The notes beneath the pieces are model-generated. The model saw only the letters and a list, made by a program, of their open reading frames with translations. It was not told where the DNA came from and searched no databases. A stretch of 64,000 bases of DNA from Parvularcula mediterranea (lineage in GTDB: Bacteria; Pseudomonadota; Alphaproteobacteria; Caulobacterales; Parvularculaceae). Location of the stretch: the NCBI RefSeq assembly GCF_013085255.1, contig NZ_JABFCX010000003.1:1125288-1189287 (forward strand). The letters run 5' to 3'. Position 1 is the stretch's first letter, and each line of letters begins with the position of its first letter. Made by a program: the position numbers and the translations under genes. Shown piece after piece: positions 16,743-25,318 of this stretch.

Positions 16743-17171
16743 CGGGTCACCGCCTTTCCGAAACGCACCAGGGAGGGGGAGCACCGCAAACAACCCAAAG
16801 GATGGTCCCTGCATTCACGGCGCGGATCGGCGACAGTCCGTATCCGGCGGAAGCCGCGCATACTCTCCGCCAGCGGACCATGCGGATACAGTGCGCCGAA
16901 GCGGCTCGGTTTGACGGACTTGGCTTCCAACCCAGACGCTGACTGGCTTTGCCGCCCCAAGGCACCCTGTGCGTTGTGTGTGATCAGGCCAGGGCGGCCC
17001 CCTGGCCGTTCTCCGCCCCTACGCCCGATTGTCTTTCCGGACGAACCGGCACCTTGACAAAGGCGTGCTCGTCGCCGTTCCGGATCGGCGGGTTTCGGTC
17101 GTCCTTGTAGCCCGCGACGGGAGGTGTCCGACCCCTCAGAGTGGGACCTATCGACCAAAAAGGATTTAGCC
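16743..17171. other. Intergenic region between divergent transfer genes, candidate oriT
   Basis: About 430 bp between the leftward RHH-like/coupling-protein operon and the rightward small transfer gene. It contains a perfect 8-bp inverted repeat, GGCCAGGG (16987-16994) and CCCTGGCC (17000-17007), with a 5-nt spacer. No protein-coding gene is convincing here. Divergent layout and position next to a DNA-binding accessory gene are what one expects of oriT, but no nic-site motif was recognised, so this is a candidate only. A second inverted repeat, GATCTCC/GGAGATC, sits at 17552-17573 beyond the next gene. Confidence 0.4.
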
Positions 17172-17498
17172 GTGCCCGCCAAGAAGAACCCGATCGCCGA
17201 ACTCGAAGCGCACCGCGCGAAGCAGGAAAGTCTCGCAATGAAAGCCAAGCAGCTCGAAGCGGATGCTGCCCAGCACCTCGGAAAGCTGGTCATGGGATCG
17301 AAGCTCCACACTTGGGAGCTCCAAACGTTGGTGGAGGTGCTGGCGAAGCTTTCGGAGTTCGGTCCCGAAGACAGCTTGCGGCGTCTGTCGCGAGGCCAGT
17401 GTAAGGCGTCAGCACCGGATCGTGGCGGCGATGCGAAGCCGGACAACGCCGAAGGGCCTTCGGGCCCCGAACAGACAGGCGCCAAAAGCCAGGTTTGA
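17172..17498 (+). CDS. Small TraC/DUF6437-like conjugation accessory protein
   Basis: A 108-residue charged protein. GTG 17172 has AAGGA 7 nt upstream and opens a typical start, PAKKNPIAELEAHRAKQ; a longer in-frame ATG at 17124 lacks a ribosome site. The body predicts a coiled coil (ESLAMKAKQLEADAAQHLGK) followed by LVEVLAKLSEFGPEDSLRRL, the pattern of small proteins encoded near relaxase and coupling genes in alphaproteobacterial elements. The tail is low-complexity. Exact role unknown; probably a relaxosome accessory. Confidence 0.6.
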   Translation: MPAKKNPIAELEAHRAKQESLAMKAKQLEADAAQHLGKLVMGSKLHTWELQTLVEVLAKLSEFGPEDSLRRLSRGQCKASAPDRGGDAKPDNAEGPSGPEQTGAKSQV

Positions 17499-17657
17499 AG
17501 GAACAGGCAGCGAGCGGGGCCGCCATACGTCGGTAGAAAGTCCATGGGTTTGATCTCCTGAGGAGCGGAGATCGATCACCGGGCGAAAGCGGAAGCGAGA
17601 TAGAACGGTTGTGCCGCGAGGTAAAGTCTCCGACGACGACGGTGGCGGCAGCGACCC

Positions 17658-18608
17658 CTAATCGACGACGATAGGTTGGTTGTGCACCGGAAGGTCGCCA
17701 AGAAAGGTAAGATGAAGCGGATCGCCGCTGAAGATAGGACGGCTCGGCGCGCTGGGGCGCTGTACGTGAATATGCAAATGGGGCTCGTACGACTATCCCG
17801 AGTTTCCGGCTTCGCCGAGGAGATCGCTTTCCTCCACTATCGCGCCTTCACTCGCGATGACGCTTCCGCGTCGCATGTGGGCGAGGATCACGATCGCTTC
17901 GGCGCATTTCAAGACGACGTGGTTTCCCTCGAGCGCGGTTTCGTCGAGAAAGGGAACGCGCATGTCGGGCATGTCATTTCTGACTTGCAGCACTTCTTCC
18001 GAGCATGGTGCGTGAACCGAAGCCCCGAAAATCTCATACGCAGTTGGACGAAACGGTCTCCAGCCCCTGGCGCTCGCGCCCCATCTGTTCAGCTTAACGA
18101 GATCAACCCCGAAGGATTGTCCGTGATAGTCGCGCTGACGATCGGTCGATGGTTGCCAGGTCAAGAAATGGCTGTTGACAGTCGATGTCGATCCCCCATT
18201 GGCGACCAGATACGTGCCTGCCCTGAGCGGGAAGACGAGGTCGACGGCAGTTCTCGTGGAAGGGAGATTCCTCCCAGAAAAAGCGGCCTCGTTCAGCATC
18301 GCTGCCCAGAGCCCCAACGCGCCGAGAAGGATTGAAGTCACGGTTCTCAGGATCCGAAATCGATGCGGGTCTTCTCCGTCCGGGCCCTGTCGGTACCGCG
18401 CAACCACGATGCCCAACAAGACGAGAAGGTAAAGATAGGGGGTCCACGACGGAGGGACGATCCACATACTTGTCAGCGTCAGCGCAAGAAGAGCGGACGC
18501 AACCGCCGCGGCCTGCACGAAAAATGCAAACCCCCGCCCAAGCGGCGTATACGCGAGCTAGAGAAGAAGACCTGCGGGGAGGAGAACCTGAATGGCGACC
18601 GCTATCAT
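17658..18608 (-). pseudogene. M23-type peptidase gene interrupted by two in-frame TAG codons
   Basis: The gene starts at ATG 18608, overlapping the DUF6544 stop (ATGA), and reads MIAVAIQVLLPAGLLL before a TAG at 18560-18558. It then continues in the same frame through two more membrane-like stretches and a lysostaphin-type domain (DYHGQSFGVDL, then ILAHMRRGSV, then LLGEAGNSG). A second TAG stands at 17795-17793. After it, in the same frame, come SYEPHLHIHVQ, the zinc-binding H-x-H motif, and 33 more residues, to a final TAG at 17660-17658. Without suppression no catalytic protein is made; GTG 18518 could restart a fragment lacking the H-x-H motif. Nonsense decay or sequence error are the simple readings. 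Confidence 0.85.
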
Positions 18609-19456
18609 TTTGTCCCCCGGATCGAAGTCTCACCAAGCCGTATATCGCTCACTTCTGCACGGAAGAACGCAAAATATTCCGGGGTGCCGATCAGATTGCC
18701 CCCTTCGACCCGGGTTGGGAGGCGGTAGCCGTCAAAGCTGCGATACTCGGACAGAAAACCGCCAAAGGGCTGCTCGCGGAACTCGCCTTCGGTATTGGCA
18801 TCACTCCAGCGTTTGATGAGGACCTTAGTGGGGGCACCCTCCGGATCGACGGTGATCTCGACGGCCTGTTGGAAACTGCCATAGGTAACGATCGCTCGGG
18901 CTCGATCACGATCGACCGCCTCCCACCGGACGCCGGGCCCGGGAAGAAGGCTCGCGGGGCTCCAGAATGCGGTCTCGGCGATCACCCTTCCGAAGCTTGA
19001 GCGGTGGTGGTCGGGGCCGCTGGCGCGTACCACAGGCACAGTGTTCAGAAGCCAGAAGCGGGTCCAGGAGGTCGAAGGCGTCGCTCCATCGGAGCCGCTA
19101 AGCTTTCCGAACCTGACGCGCCAGACGAGCCCGAAGGGAGGGGCGAGAATCTGCTTCGCCTCCATGGGCATCGGGTTCGGGGCCTCTCTCGACCCGTTGT
19201 CCAGCGTGCCGACCATATCGATTTCGGCAACCGTATGCAGCGGTGTCCCCGGCGCGATAGTGAAGGCGAAATAACGCCTCGCCGGTTCGGGTAGGTCCTC
19301 GACCATCGCAAGATCAAAGAGCCGGAGTTCTTTCGCCTCGCGGCTAGCAAGGCTCTGCCACGCCGACAGGTCAGACCGGTGGTCGAGCGCACGCCAGGCT
19401 CGAAGTCCGGAAAAGGTCGCCGCCACGACGAGGAGAAGAAGCCAGATCATTTTCAT
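18605..19456 (-). CDS. DUF6544/DUF6920-family protein
   Basis: A 283-residue protein with one N-terminal membrane segment (MIWLLLLVVAATFSGL) and a beta-rich body typical of DUF6544: LPEPARRYFAFTIAPG near residue 55, GLVWRVRFG, and GYRLPTRVEGGN near the end. Function of the family is unknown. ATG 19456 begins directly before the membrane segment. It overlaps the broken M23 peptidase gene by four bases, so the two form an operon. It is divergent from the CPBP-protease operon, with about 100 bp between. Confidence 0.72.
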   Translation of the reverse strand: MKMIWLLLLVVAATFSGLRAWRALDHRSDLSAWQSLASREAKELRLFDLAMVEDLPEPARRYFAFTIAPGTPLHTVAEIDMVGTLDNGSREAPNPMPMEAKQILAPPFGLVWRVRFGKLSGSDGATPSTSWTRFWLLNTVPVVRASGPDHHRSSFGRVIAETAFWSPASLLPGPGVRWEAVDRDRARAIVTYGSFQQAVEITVDPEGAPTKVLIKRWSDANTEGEFREQPFGGFLSEYRSFDGYRLPTRVEGGNLIGTPEYFAFFRAEVSDIRLGETSIRGTK

Positions 19457-19576
19457 CGCGTCTGAGTTTTGCACCTCGGCTTGCCGCGTGTGTTCGATCT
19501 GGATCAAGGCCGTCTTCCGCGGTTGTTCCTAACCCCGCCCAGAGCAAAGGGGGCTATGGCCCGGGAGCGGCATTCC

Positions 19577-20419
19577 ATGCTGATGGCGAGCGCACCGGAT
19601 GAGCAAAACCGGGCGCAGACCGTTTTGGTCGTGCCCTTTTTCCTTCTGACTTTTGGGCTGGCGTGGTCGGTCTTCGCGCCTTTTCTTCTATGGCCGGAGT
19701 GGGCGGAGGAGCGATTGGGGGCTCTTCATGGGCGCCACCCGCTTTTCTTCCTCGCCGTCTACGCTCCGGCCCTCGTTGCGATCAGCCTCGTGTGGCGAAG
19801 CGCAGGCTCCCGAGGTCTTCGCCATTATTTTGGCCGCCTCCTTCTCTTTCGAGCTTCTTTGGCTTGGTACGCCTTTCTCGTTTTCGGGTTTCCGCTGGTC
19901 TTCTTCGCCGGTGCCCTGATCAAGGGCGAAGCGGGCTCGGCGCCCCTCCTGAAGGAGCCATGGATGACCCTTTTCCCGCTCGCCCTGATCATGCTCGTCC
20001 TCGGGCCGGTCGAAGAGATCGGATGGCGCGGCTTCGCCCTTCCCCTCCTGCAGCGGTTCCTCCTGCCTTTCTGGTCAGGGCTCGTCCTTGGAGTGATCTG
20101 GGCGGTCTGGCATCTGCCCGCCTTCGTCCTCGGCACGACGCCGCAAGCCGCCTGGGAGTTCCTGCCGTTCTTCATCGGATCGGTCAGTTGTAGCATCATT
20201 CTAACAGCCCTTTTCAACCATGCCCGGGGCAGCCTGGCGCTGTCGATGCTGTTCCACTTCCAGATGAACAACCCGCTGTGGCCGGACGCGCAGCCCTACG
20301 ACATGTATCTCTTTGCTGCCGCCTCGTGCCTCGTCGTCTGGATGAACCGAGCCGGGCTCTTCTCATCGCGAGAAGCTGTGACCGATCTCTTCGGCGACGA
20401 AGCGGAGACGGCAAGATGA
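19577..20419 (+). CDS. CPBP-family intramembrane metalloprotease (CAAX protease fold)
   Basis: A 280-residue membrane protein with about seven to eight segments. Motif 1 is PVEEIGWRGFALPLL, giving the E-E-x-x-x-R pattern; motif 2 is WAVWHLPAFVLG with its His; a third motif is FNHARGSLALSMLFH. Family members cleave or bind membrane proteins and are often found with immunity or resistance genes. ATG 19577 has GGGAG 8 nt upstream; ATG 19556 is an alternative. The stop overlaps the next gene's ATG (20416-20419), so it is coupled to a serine hydrolase. Confidence 0.88.
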   Translation: MLMASAPDEQNRAQTVLVVPFFLLTFGLAWSVFAPFLLWPEWAEERLGALHGRHPLFFLAVYAPALVAISLVWRSAGSRGLRHYFGRLLLFRASLAWYAFLVFGFPLVFFAGALIKGEAGSAPLLKEPWMTLFPLALIMLVLGPVEEIGWRGFALPLLQRFLLPFWSGLVLGVIWAVWHLPAFVLGTTPQAAWEFLPFFIGSVSCSIILTALFNHARGSLALSMLFHFQMNNPLWPDAQPYDMYLFAAASCLVVWMNRAGLFSSREAVTDLFGDEAETAR

Positions 20420-21591
20420 CAAGTTTCGCCAAAAGCTTCGCCGCGGCGGTCGTGGCGCTCGCCCCTTCCGCTCTGGCCTCATCCGAGGCCTTCGTTGATG
20501 ATCTCAAGCGGTCACTGACGGTCGAGGCCGAGGAAATCGCCGACGCGTTCGGCTTTCCCGGCATCACGGTCTCGGTCGCCGACGGGAACGGCGTTGTCTC
20601 GGTGGCGGTGGGCTCTGCCAACCTCGAAACTGGCGAGGAGATGACCCCGCGCACCACCATGCCGGCGGCGAGTGTGGGGAAGACCTTCGTCGCTGCCGTG
20701 GTTCTCGACTTCGTCGCTGAAGCTCAGTTGAGCCTCGATAGTCCGGTTGCCCCCTTGTTTGCGGATGATGCGTGGTTTGCCCGGCTCCCCAATGCCGAAA
20801 CGATGACGGTCCGGCATCTACTGGGCCACCGCTCGGGGCTGCCTGATCACGTCAAACTCTCTGCCTTTCCAGAGATGCTCCGCCGCTCGGACCGCGAAAC
20901 TGACCCGGTCGAGCTGATCTCTCTTCTTGGAGGTCTTGATCCGTTGTTTCCGGCGGGGGAAGAATGGTCCTACTCGGACACCGGCTATCTCATCTTGGGC
21001 CTGATCATCGAGCGAGTCACAGGCGAGCCCTTCGAAGACGCCGTCCGTATACGTTTTATTGAGCCCCTTGCCCTTGGGCTTACCGGCCCTTCGAACAGGC
21101 GGCAGCTTCCTGGCCTTGCCCGCGGCTACGCTTCCGAGGCCGGGGGTCTTGGTTTGCCCGTCCGATCAACCGACGGTGAAGGTCGCCTCGTCTGGAATCC
21201 AGCCATCGAAGGAGCCGGCGGCGGATTCTACTCGACGTCCAGCGACCTCGCTACTTGGGGCCGCGCTTTTCTTTCCGGACGGTTGACGAAAGAAGAGCTG
21301 TTCAAGGTCGCCGCAGAAGGGGTTCCCACAGCACCGGAACGAAGAGCGTCGCGCTACGGGCTCGGTATCGCAGTACGATCCGGTCCCGTCATGGGCGAGG
21401 CCTACGGTCATCGCGGCTGGATACCAGGCTACTCGACCAGCCTTCAATACTATCGCGCCCACGACGCTGCGATTGCTCTTCAGATCAACACTGACATCGG
21501 GATCATTGATAGCGACCGGCCCATTCTCATGGAGATCGAAGACCGGATCGCGAGTGCCTATTGCAGGGCAATACGGGATGAGCAGCAGTAG
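20416..21591 (+). CDS. Periplasmic serine hydrolase (class C beta-lactamase/PBP fold)
   Basis: A 391-residue protein with a Sec signal (AAAVVALAPSALA). It has S-x-x-K as SVGK in AASVGKTFVAAV, YSDTGYLILG where Asp replaces the usual Asn of Y-x-N, and GHRGWIPG as the third motif. This set fits D-aminopeptidases and esterases of the family rather than classical AmpC. It is the middle gene of a CPBP protease-hydrolase-amidohydrolase operon, overlapping the first by four bases and 15 bp from the third. It lacks the C-terminal extensions seen in the hydrolases at 5377 and 9093. Confidence 0.87.
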   Translation: MTSFAKSFAAAVVALAPSALASSEAFVDDLKRSLTVEAEEIADAFGFPGITVSVADGNGVVSVAVGSANLETGEEMTPRTTMPAASVGKTFVAAVVLDFVAEAQLSLDSPVAPLFADDAWFARLPNAETMTVRHLLGHRSGLPDHVKLSAFPEMLRRSDRETDPVELISLLGGLDPLFPAGEEWSYSDTGYLILGLIIERVTGEPFEDAVRIRFIEPLALGLTGPSNRRQLPGLARGYASEAGGLGLPVRSTDGEGRLVWNPAIEGAGGGFYSTSSDLATWGRAFLSGRLTKEELFKVAAEGVPTAPERRASRYGLGIAVRSGPVMGEAYGHRGWIPGYSTSLQYYRAHDAAIALQINTDIGIIDSDRPILMEIEDRIASAYCRAIRDEQQ

Positions 21592-21606
21592 TATCAAGGA
21601 GGTCAG

Positions 21607-23100
21607 ATGATGAACAGTATAAAGACAGAAAATAAGCATAGCGCCTATCCGGAAAGAGTTGCTGCCCTGTTTGCGCTGCTCCTTGCGGCCGCTTGCGCTG
21701 GTCAAGACTCGCCCGCTCTAGGGCTGACGGTCATAGAAGGCGTCTCAGTGATCGACGTGGAGACGGGGCGCGTCATACCGGATCAGAGCGTCGTCATCCG
21801 CGGCGACAGGATTGTCGAGGTGGCAAGCCAGCGGCGTGTCGTCCTTGCCAGGTCGAGCCGGGTGATATCGGGGGAAGGCCTCTTCCTCATGCCGGGTCTT
21901 TGGGATGCCCATGTCCATGTCTTCTCTGCGGAGGGTGAGCCGGATGTCGCGCTACCGCTCTACATTTTGCACGGCGTTACCAGCATCAGAGACATGGGTG
22001 CGCTCGTTCCGCTCCGAGAGCAGTTGACCATCAGCGAAGCGATCGCCGCTGGTAATCGCGTCGGGCCTCGTATCGTACCCGCGGGGGCGATGATCGACGG
22101 TCCGCCTGGGTCCTGGCCGGGGCAGATGGTGGCCGCCTCGCCTGAGGAAGGACGCCTTCGCGTGAGAGAGGCGGCCAATCTCGGATGGACGTCGGTCAAA
22201 GCCTACTCCCTCCTCGATAGGGCGACCTATCTTGCGATTGCCGATGAAGCGACGAAACTCGGCCTCCCTCTCTACGGCCATGTGCCGGAAGCAGTGCGAC
22301 TCGATGAGGCGGTAGCTGCCGGTCAGGACGTCGTCGAGCATGTCGGCAGAGTAACGAAGGCCTGCTCGAGGGATGAAGCTGAGATGGTCGTAGGTGCCCA
22401 AGCTGCGCTGTCGCAGGACGAACCTTTCGACGCACTGATGGCGGAGATGGCGGCTCACACGATGAGAACCTTCAAGACATGGGATGAGAAACTTTGCCGA
22501 CGGACGGTCGATCGGCTAGCCGCCGTGGGAATCGCGGTCGCGCCGACTCTCATGGTTGCGGATTTCTACCTCGGTGACGATCCCCAGGCCGATGATCCCC
22601 GGATGCTCACCGTTCCCGCAAACATCCGGGAAGGTTGGGGGGAGCCGGATTTTCGCCGGGCGGCGATGACCGACGACATGCTCGCCATCGCCCCCGAGGC
22701 CGTCCGGCAGGATCGCCGGACGTTCAAACTGGCGCACGAAGCCGGTGTCACCATATTGGCATCATCGGACGCAGCCTTCCTCAATCCATTTCTCTTCCAT
22801 GGCTTCACACTGATCGAAGAGGTGGAACGCTATGTGGATATCGGTTTGAGCCCGGGTGATGCACTTGCGACTGCAACCATCAACCCCGCGCGGCTGTTTG
22901 GCAATGACGGGGAAACCGGACGCGTTGAAGAAGGTCGGCGGGCGGATCTGATCCTTCTCCGCCGCAGCCCTCTGGAAGATATCCGCGCCCTTAGAGAAAT
23001 CGAAACCGTGGTCGCCGCCGGCCGCGTATTCGACCGGAACGATCTCGATGCTTTAGAGGCAGATCTTCGTCGCCGCGCGGAGGAGGCGGTGCCCGATTGA
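21607..23100 (+). CDS. Amidohydrolase-family lipoprotein (imidazolonepropionase-like)
   Basis: A 497-residue metal-dependent hydrolase. The leader ends in LLLAAAC, a lipobox, so it is probably a lipoprotein in the cell envelope. The TIM-barrel amidohydrolase pattern is clear: MPGLWDAHVHV (first metal ligands), SVKAYS, LYGHVPE and VEHVGRV (further His), and ILASSDAAFLNP (Asp). The last 60 residues close the beta-sandwich (GRVEEGRRADLILLRRSP). Relatives cleave dipeptides or cyclic amides. AAGGAG sits just upstream. Last gene of the CPBP-hydrolase operon, so a role in periplasmic peptide or lactam processing is a fair guess. Confidence 0.87.
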   Translation: MMNSIKTENKHSAYPERVAALFALLLAAACAGQDSPALGLTVIEGVSVIDVETGRVIPDQSVVIRGDRIVEVASQRRVVLARSSRVISGEGLFLMPGLWDAHVHVFSAEGEPDVALPLYILHGVTSIRDMGALVPLREQLTISEAIAAGNRVGPRIVPAGAMIDGPPGSWPGQMVAASPEEGRLRVREAANLGWTSVKAYSLLDRATYLAIADEATKLGLPLYGHVPEAVRLDEAVAAGQDVVEHVGRVTKACSRDEAEMVVGAQAALSQDEPFDALMAEMAAHTMRTFKTWDEKLCRRTVDRLAAVGIAVAPTLMVADFYLGDDPQADDPRMLTVPANIREGWGEPDFRRAAMTDDMLAIAPEAVRQDRRTFKLAHEAGVTILASSDAAFLNPFLFHGFTLIEEVERYVDIGLSPGDALATATINPARLFGNDGETGRVEEGRRADLILLRRSPLEDIRALREIETVVAAGRVFDRNDLDALEADLRRRAEEAVPD

Positions 23101-23202
23101 TCCAAACTCGTGGGAGATCAAGTCGTGCGGTCGATCCGCATCCTTTCGTCCCCTTCGAGCAGTACCTTCTCCGACGTGATGCATCGGAGAAGGTGAGCTG
23201 TT

Positions 23203-23616
23203 TTAAAGCATTGTTGCTCTTAGCCTCCGTCCGTCCTCTTTGGCGCGGCGCTCCAGGACCGCACAGGCTTGCCGAAGTTTTCCTTCATCCTCGGTGATCG
23301 CCTCGCCGATCCGCGCGGCCTCGGCGTAGACCCCGATGGTGGCTTTCGCCGTGAAGTGGATGTCCCGCTCAACACCGAGACCGAAGGGGCCTTTGACAGC
23401 GCGCAGTTCGTCGAGGCTGACATAGCCGAGCTCCGGGAAGCCCAAGCCGAGGTCGCAGAGCCCGAAGGCTAGGGCCTCGTCCTCGGTGAGACCCATTAGG
23501 AGCCAGGTGCCGGGCCCCCAGGGACGGAAGAGCTTGACGAGAGGTGGGTGGTCCTTGGTCTCGTCTTCGAAGGCGGCTTTGAGGGCGGTGCGGTGGTCGC
23601 TGGTGAGTAGTTTCAT
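23203..23616 (-). CDS. DUF2958 protein (conjugative-element backbone)
   Basis: A 137-residue protein matching DUF2958 throughout: PLVKLFRPWGPGTWLLMGLT, then FGLCDLGLGFPELGYVSLDEL and a helical C-terminus. The function is unknown, but the family is found almost only on plasmids and integrative conjugative elements. AAGGAG precedes ATG 23616 by 7 nt. The leader AAGGAGA also precedes the DUF736 and ParB-like genes, pointing to a shared backbone design. Lies downstream of DUF736 on the same strand with 59 bp between. Confidence 0.9.
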   Translation of the reverse strand: MKLLTSDHRTALKAAFEDETKDHPPLVKLFRPWGPGTWLLMGLTEDEALAFGLCDLGLGFPELGYVSLDELRAVKGPFGLGVERDIHFTAKATIGVYAEAARIGEAITEDEGKLRQACAVLERRAKEDGRRLRATML

Positions 23617-23675
23617 GACGGTTCTCCTTGTTCGGAAAAGAGAACGCCCGCCCCGGTAAGAGGCGGGCGCGGGCC

Positions 23676-24005
23676 TCAGCCTTCGGGGTTCCAGATGATG
23701 GCGTAGACGGAGCTGTCGTCCTGTCCTGCCGCAGGGCCGAGATTGGCGTAGAGGCGCTTGGGTCCAAGCTCCGGGGCCGCGAAGGTCAGCGAGACGTAGG
23801 GCCGGCCTGAGTTCTTGCCGGTCCTCTTCCAGCCTGCCCCGATCTCGGTGCGCTCGTCGGTGAAGATGCGGAAGTCGGGCTGCTTGTCGTCCGCCTTCTC
23901 GCCGTTGGGCACCAGCTCGATGCCGCAGGCGATGGTGAGGGTCTTGAGCGAGCCCTTGTAGCTGTCCCGCTCGGGGTTGTGGGTGACGTAGCCGATGGCT
24001 GCCAT
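23676..24005 (-). CDS. DUF736 protein (conjugative-element backbone)
   Basis: A 109-residue protein. The start IGYVTHNPERDSYKGSLKTL and the end GPKRLYANLGPA followed by YAIIWNPE are typical DUF736. The family is a marker of alphaproteobacterial conjugative plasmids and elements; its role is not established. ATG 24005 has AAGGAG 7 nt upstream, so the long open frame continuing upstream was rejected. It precedes DUF2958 on the same strand. Confidence 0.92.
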   Translation of the reverse strand: MAAIGYVTHNPERDSYKGSLKTLTIACGIELVPNGEKADDKQPDFRIFTDERTEIGAGWKRTGKNSGRPYVSLTFAAPELGPKRLYANLGPAAGQDDSSVYAIIWNPEG

Positions 24006-24744
24006 GGTGGTGGTCTCCTTTTGTCCGTGGTCAGCGGGGACCATCCCTGCCGACCGAGGCCCCAAAAGGGGCGGGCGGCAGGTGGACGAACCTGGAAGGC
24101 CGCAGCGCCAGCGGAGGACCGAACGAGACCTAAAAACTGCTTCGCGATGGAATGGCCCAGCCGCAGGCAGGCCACCGGAGTTTTTCGGTGGAGGGCGGTT
24201 TCGTGCGGCTGCCGTTCGCCCCAGGGCCTGGTTGTCAGTCGGCAGGGATGGTTTTCCGTGTACCACTTGAGTGACGGAAGGAGACTGCCGCCATGGCAGC
24301 GGGTGAGATGTTGTCGATCCCTTAGGCGGGACATGCGGGCGCGGCGTTTCGGACCCTCGCCGTGACTGCTACGCGGGGTGCTGGCTGGCGATGCGGAGGC
24401 GGTGCTGCTTGGCCCGTAAAGTTCTGCTTCCAGAGCACGGCAGTCCGTTTACAGAAGATCTAGGACCGGCTCGACAGGCGGCTCGTCTCGCTGAACTTCG
24501 CCGCTGCGGTCGGTCCCAGCCTGCTCCAATCTTGACTCGGTAGGACCCACCATGATTCCTTAAGCGGCTTCTGGTAGCGAAGCCGCAGCGATGGCCACGC
24601 CCCTCCTTCGCGCGGGTGTACCTTCCCCAGCCCATGAGCGAACCGGGTGTGCTCCAGCGGGCACCCCGTCACTCTGGTCAGCGGACTTGGTTCAGGCAGC
24701 GATCCCTCATAGACCAAGGGCCAACGCTTGACGGAGCCCAGCCC
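24006..24744. other. Gene-poor stretch between DUF736 and the DUF1993 remnant
   Basis: About 740 bp with no recognisable intact gene. It holds the leftward promoter region of DUF736. A good ribosome site (AAGGAG) precedes a short rightward open frame at 24292 that stops after ten codons (MAAGEMLSIP), which may be the stump of a lost gene. The open frames that cross the region on the minus strand have no family pattern and read like noise. Confidence 0.45.
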
Positions 24745-25275
24745 ATGACCCCGATCGATCTGCTCGTCCCGACCTACACCCAGATGCTGACGGCCCTCGC
24801 GGGCTGACTCGACAAGGCGGACGACAAGGATAAAGCTGTCAGCGCTTGTCTCGCGCCGGATATGTTTCCGCTGGCGACGCAGGTCCGGTTTTCGTGCCTT
24901 CAGGCTTACGAAGGCGTCCCCTATCTCCGCTGCGAAGAGTTTCCGCAAGTTTGGCACGATCTTCTCGAAGAAGGGCGCCATGGGCGAGAGAGGCCCGGCA
25001 CCTTCGCGGAGGCGAAGACACGGATCGCGGATGCGGTGATGTTTCTCGGCGGGCTTGGACCGGACGCGCTCAATGACGGCGAGACCGGGCCCGTCGAACT
25101 CAAACTTCCCGATGGGCGCGTCTTCGATATGACGGGAGCGGAATATATTCGCGACTGGGCCCTGCCGCAGTTCTATTTTCACGTGATGACGGCCTATGCG
25201 ATCCTCCGGCAAGAAGGTGTGCCGCTCGGCAAAGCCGACTATGTGCAGCACGCTTTTGCCTATCTGCGGAGCTGA
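24745..25275 (+). pseudogene. DUF1993-family gene with an in-frame TGA at codon 21
   Basis: The frame opens at ATG 24745 with GGAG 8 nt upstream and reads VPTYTQMLTALAG, then TGA at 24805-24807, then LDKADDKDKAV and the rest of a DUF1993 protein (DMFPLATQVRFSCLQAYEG and later YFHVMTAYAILRQEGVPLGK) to 25275. In the family this position is commonly Trp (a W-L-D-K block), so TGG to TGA is the likely change. A restart at ATG 24862 could make a protein lacking 39 residues. The gene runs opposite to the backbone genes on both sides, so it is probably a later insertion. Confidence 0.75.
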
Positions 25276-25318
25276 GCCGAAAGGGTGAGGGCTCCGCCTG
25301 CGGTAAAGCCCTCGATCT

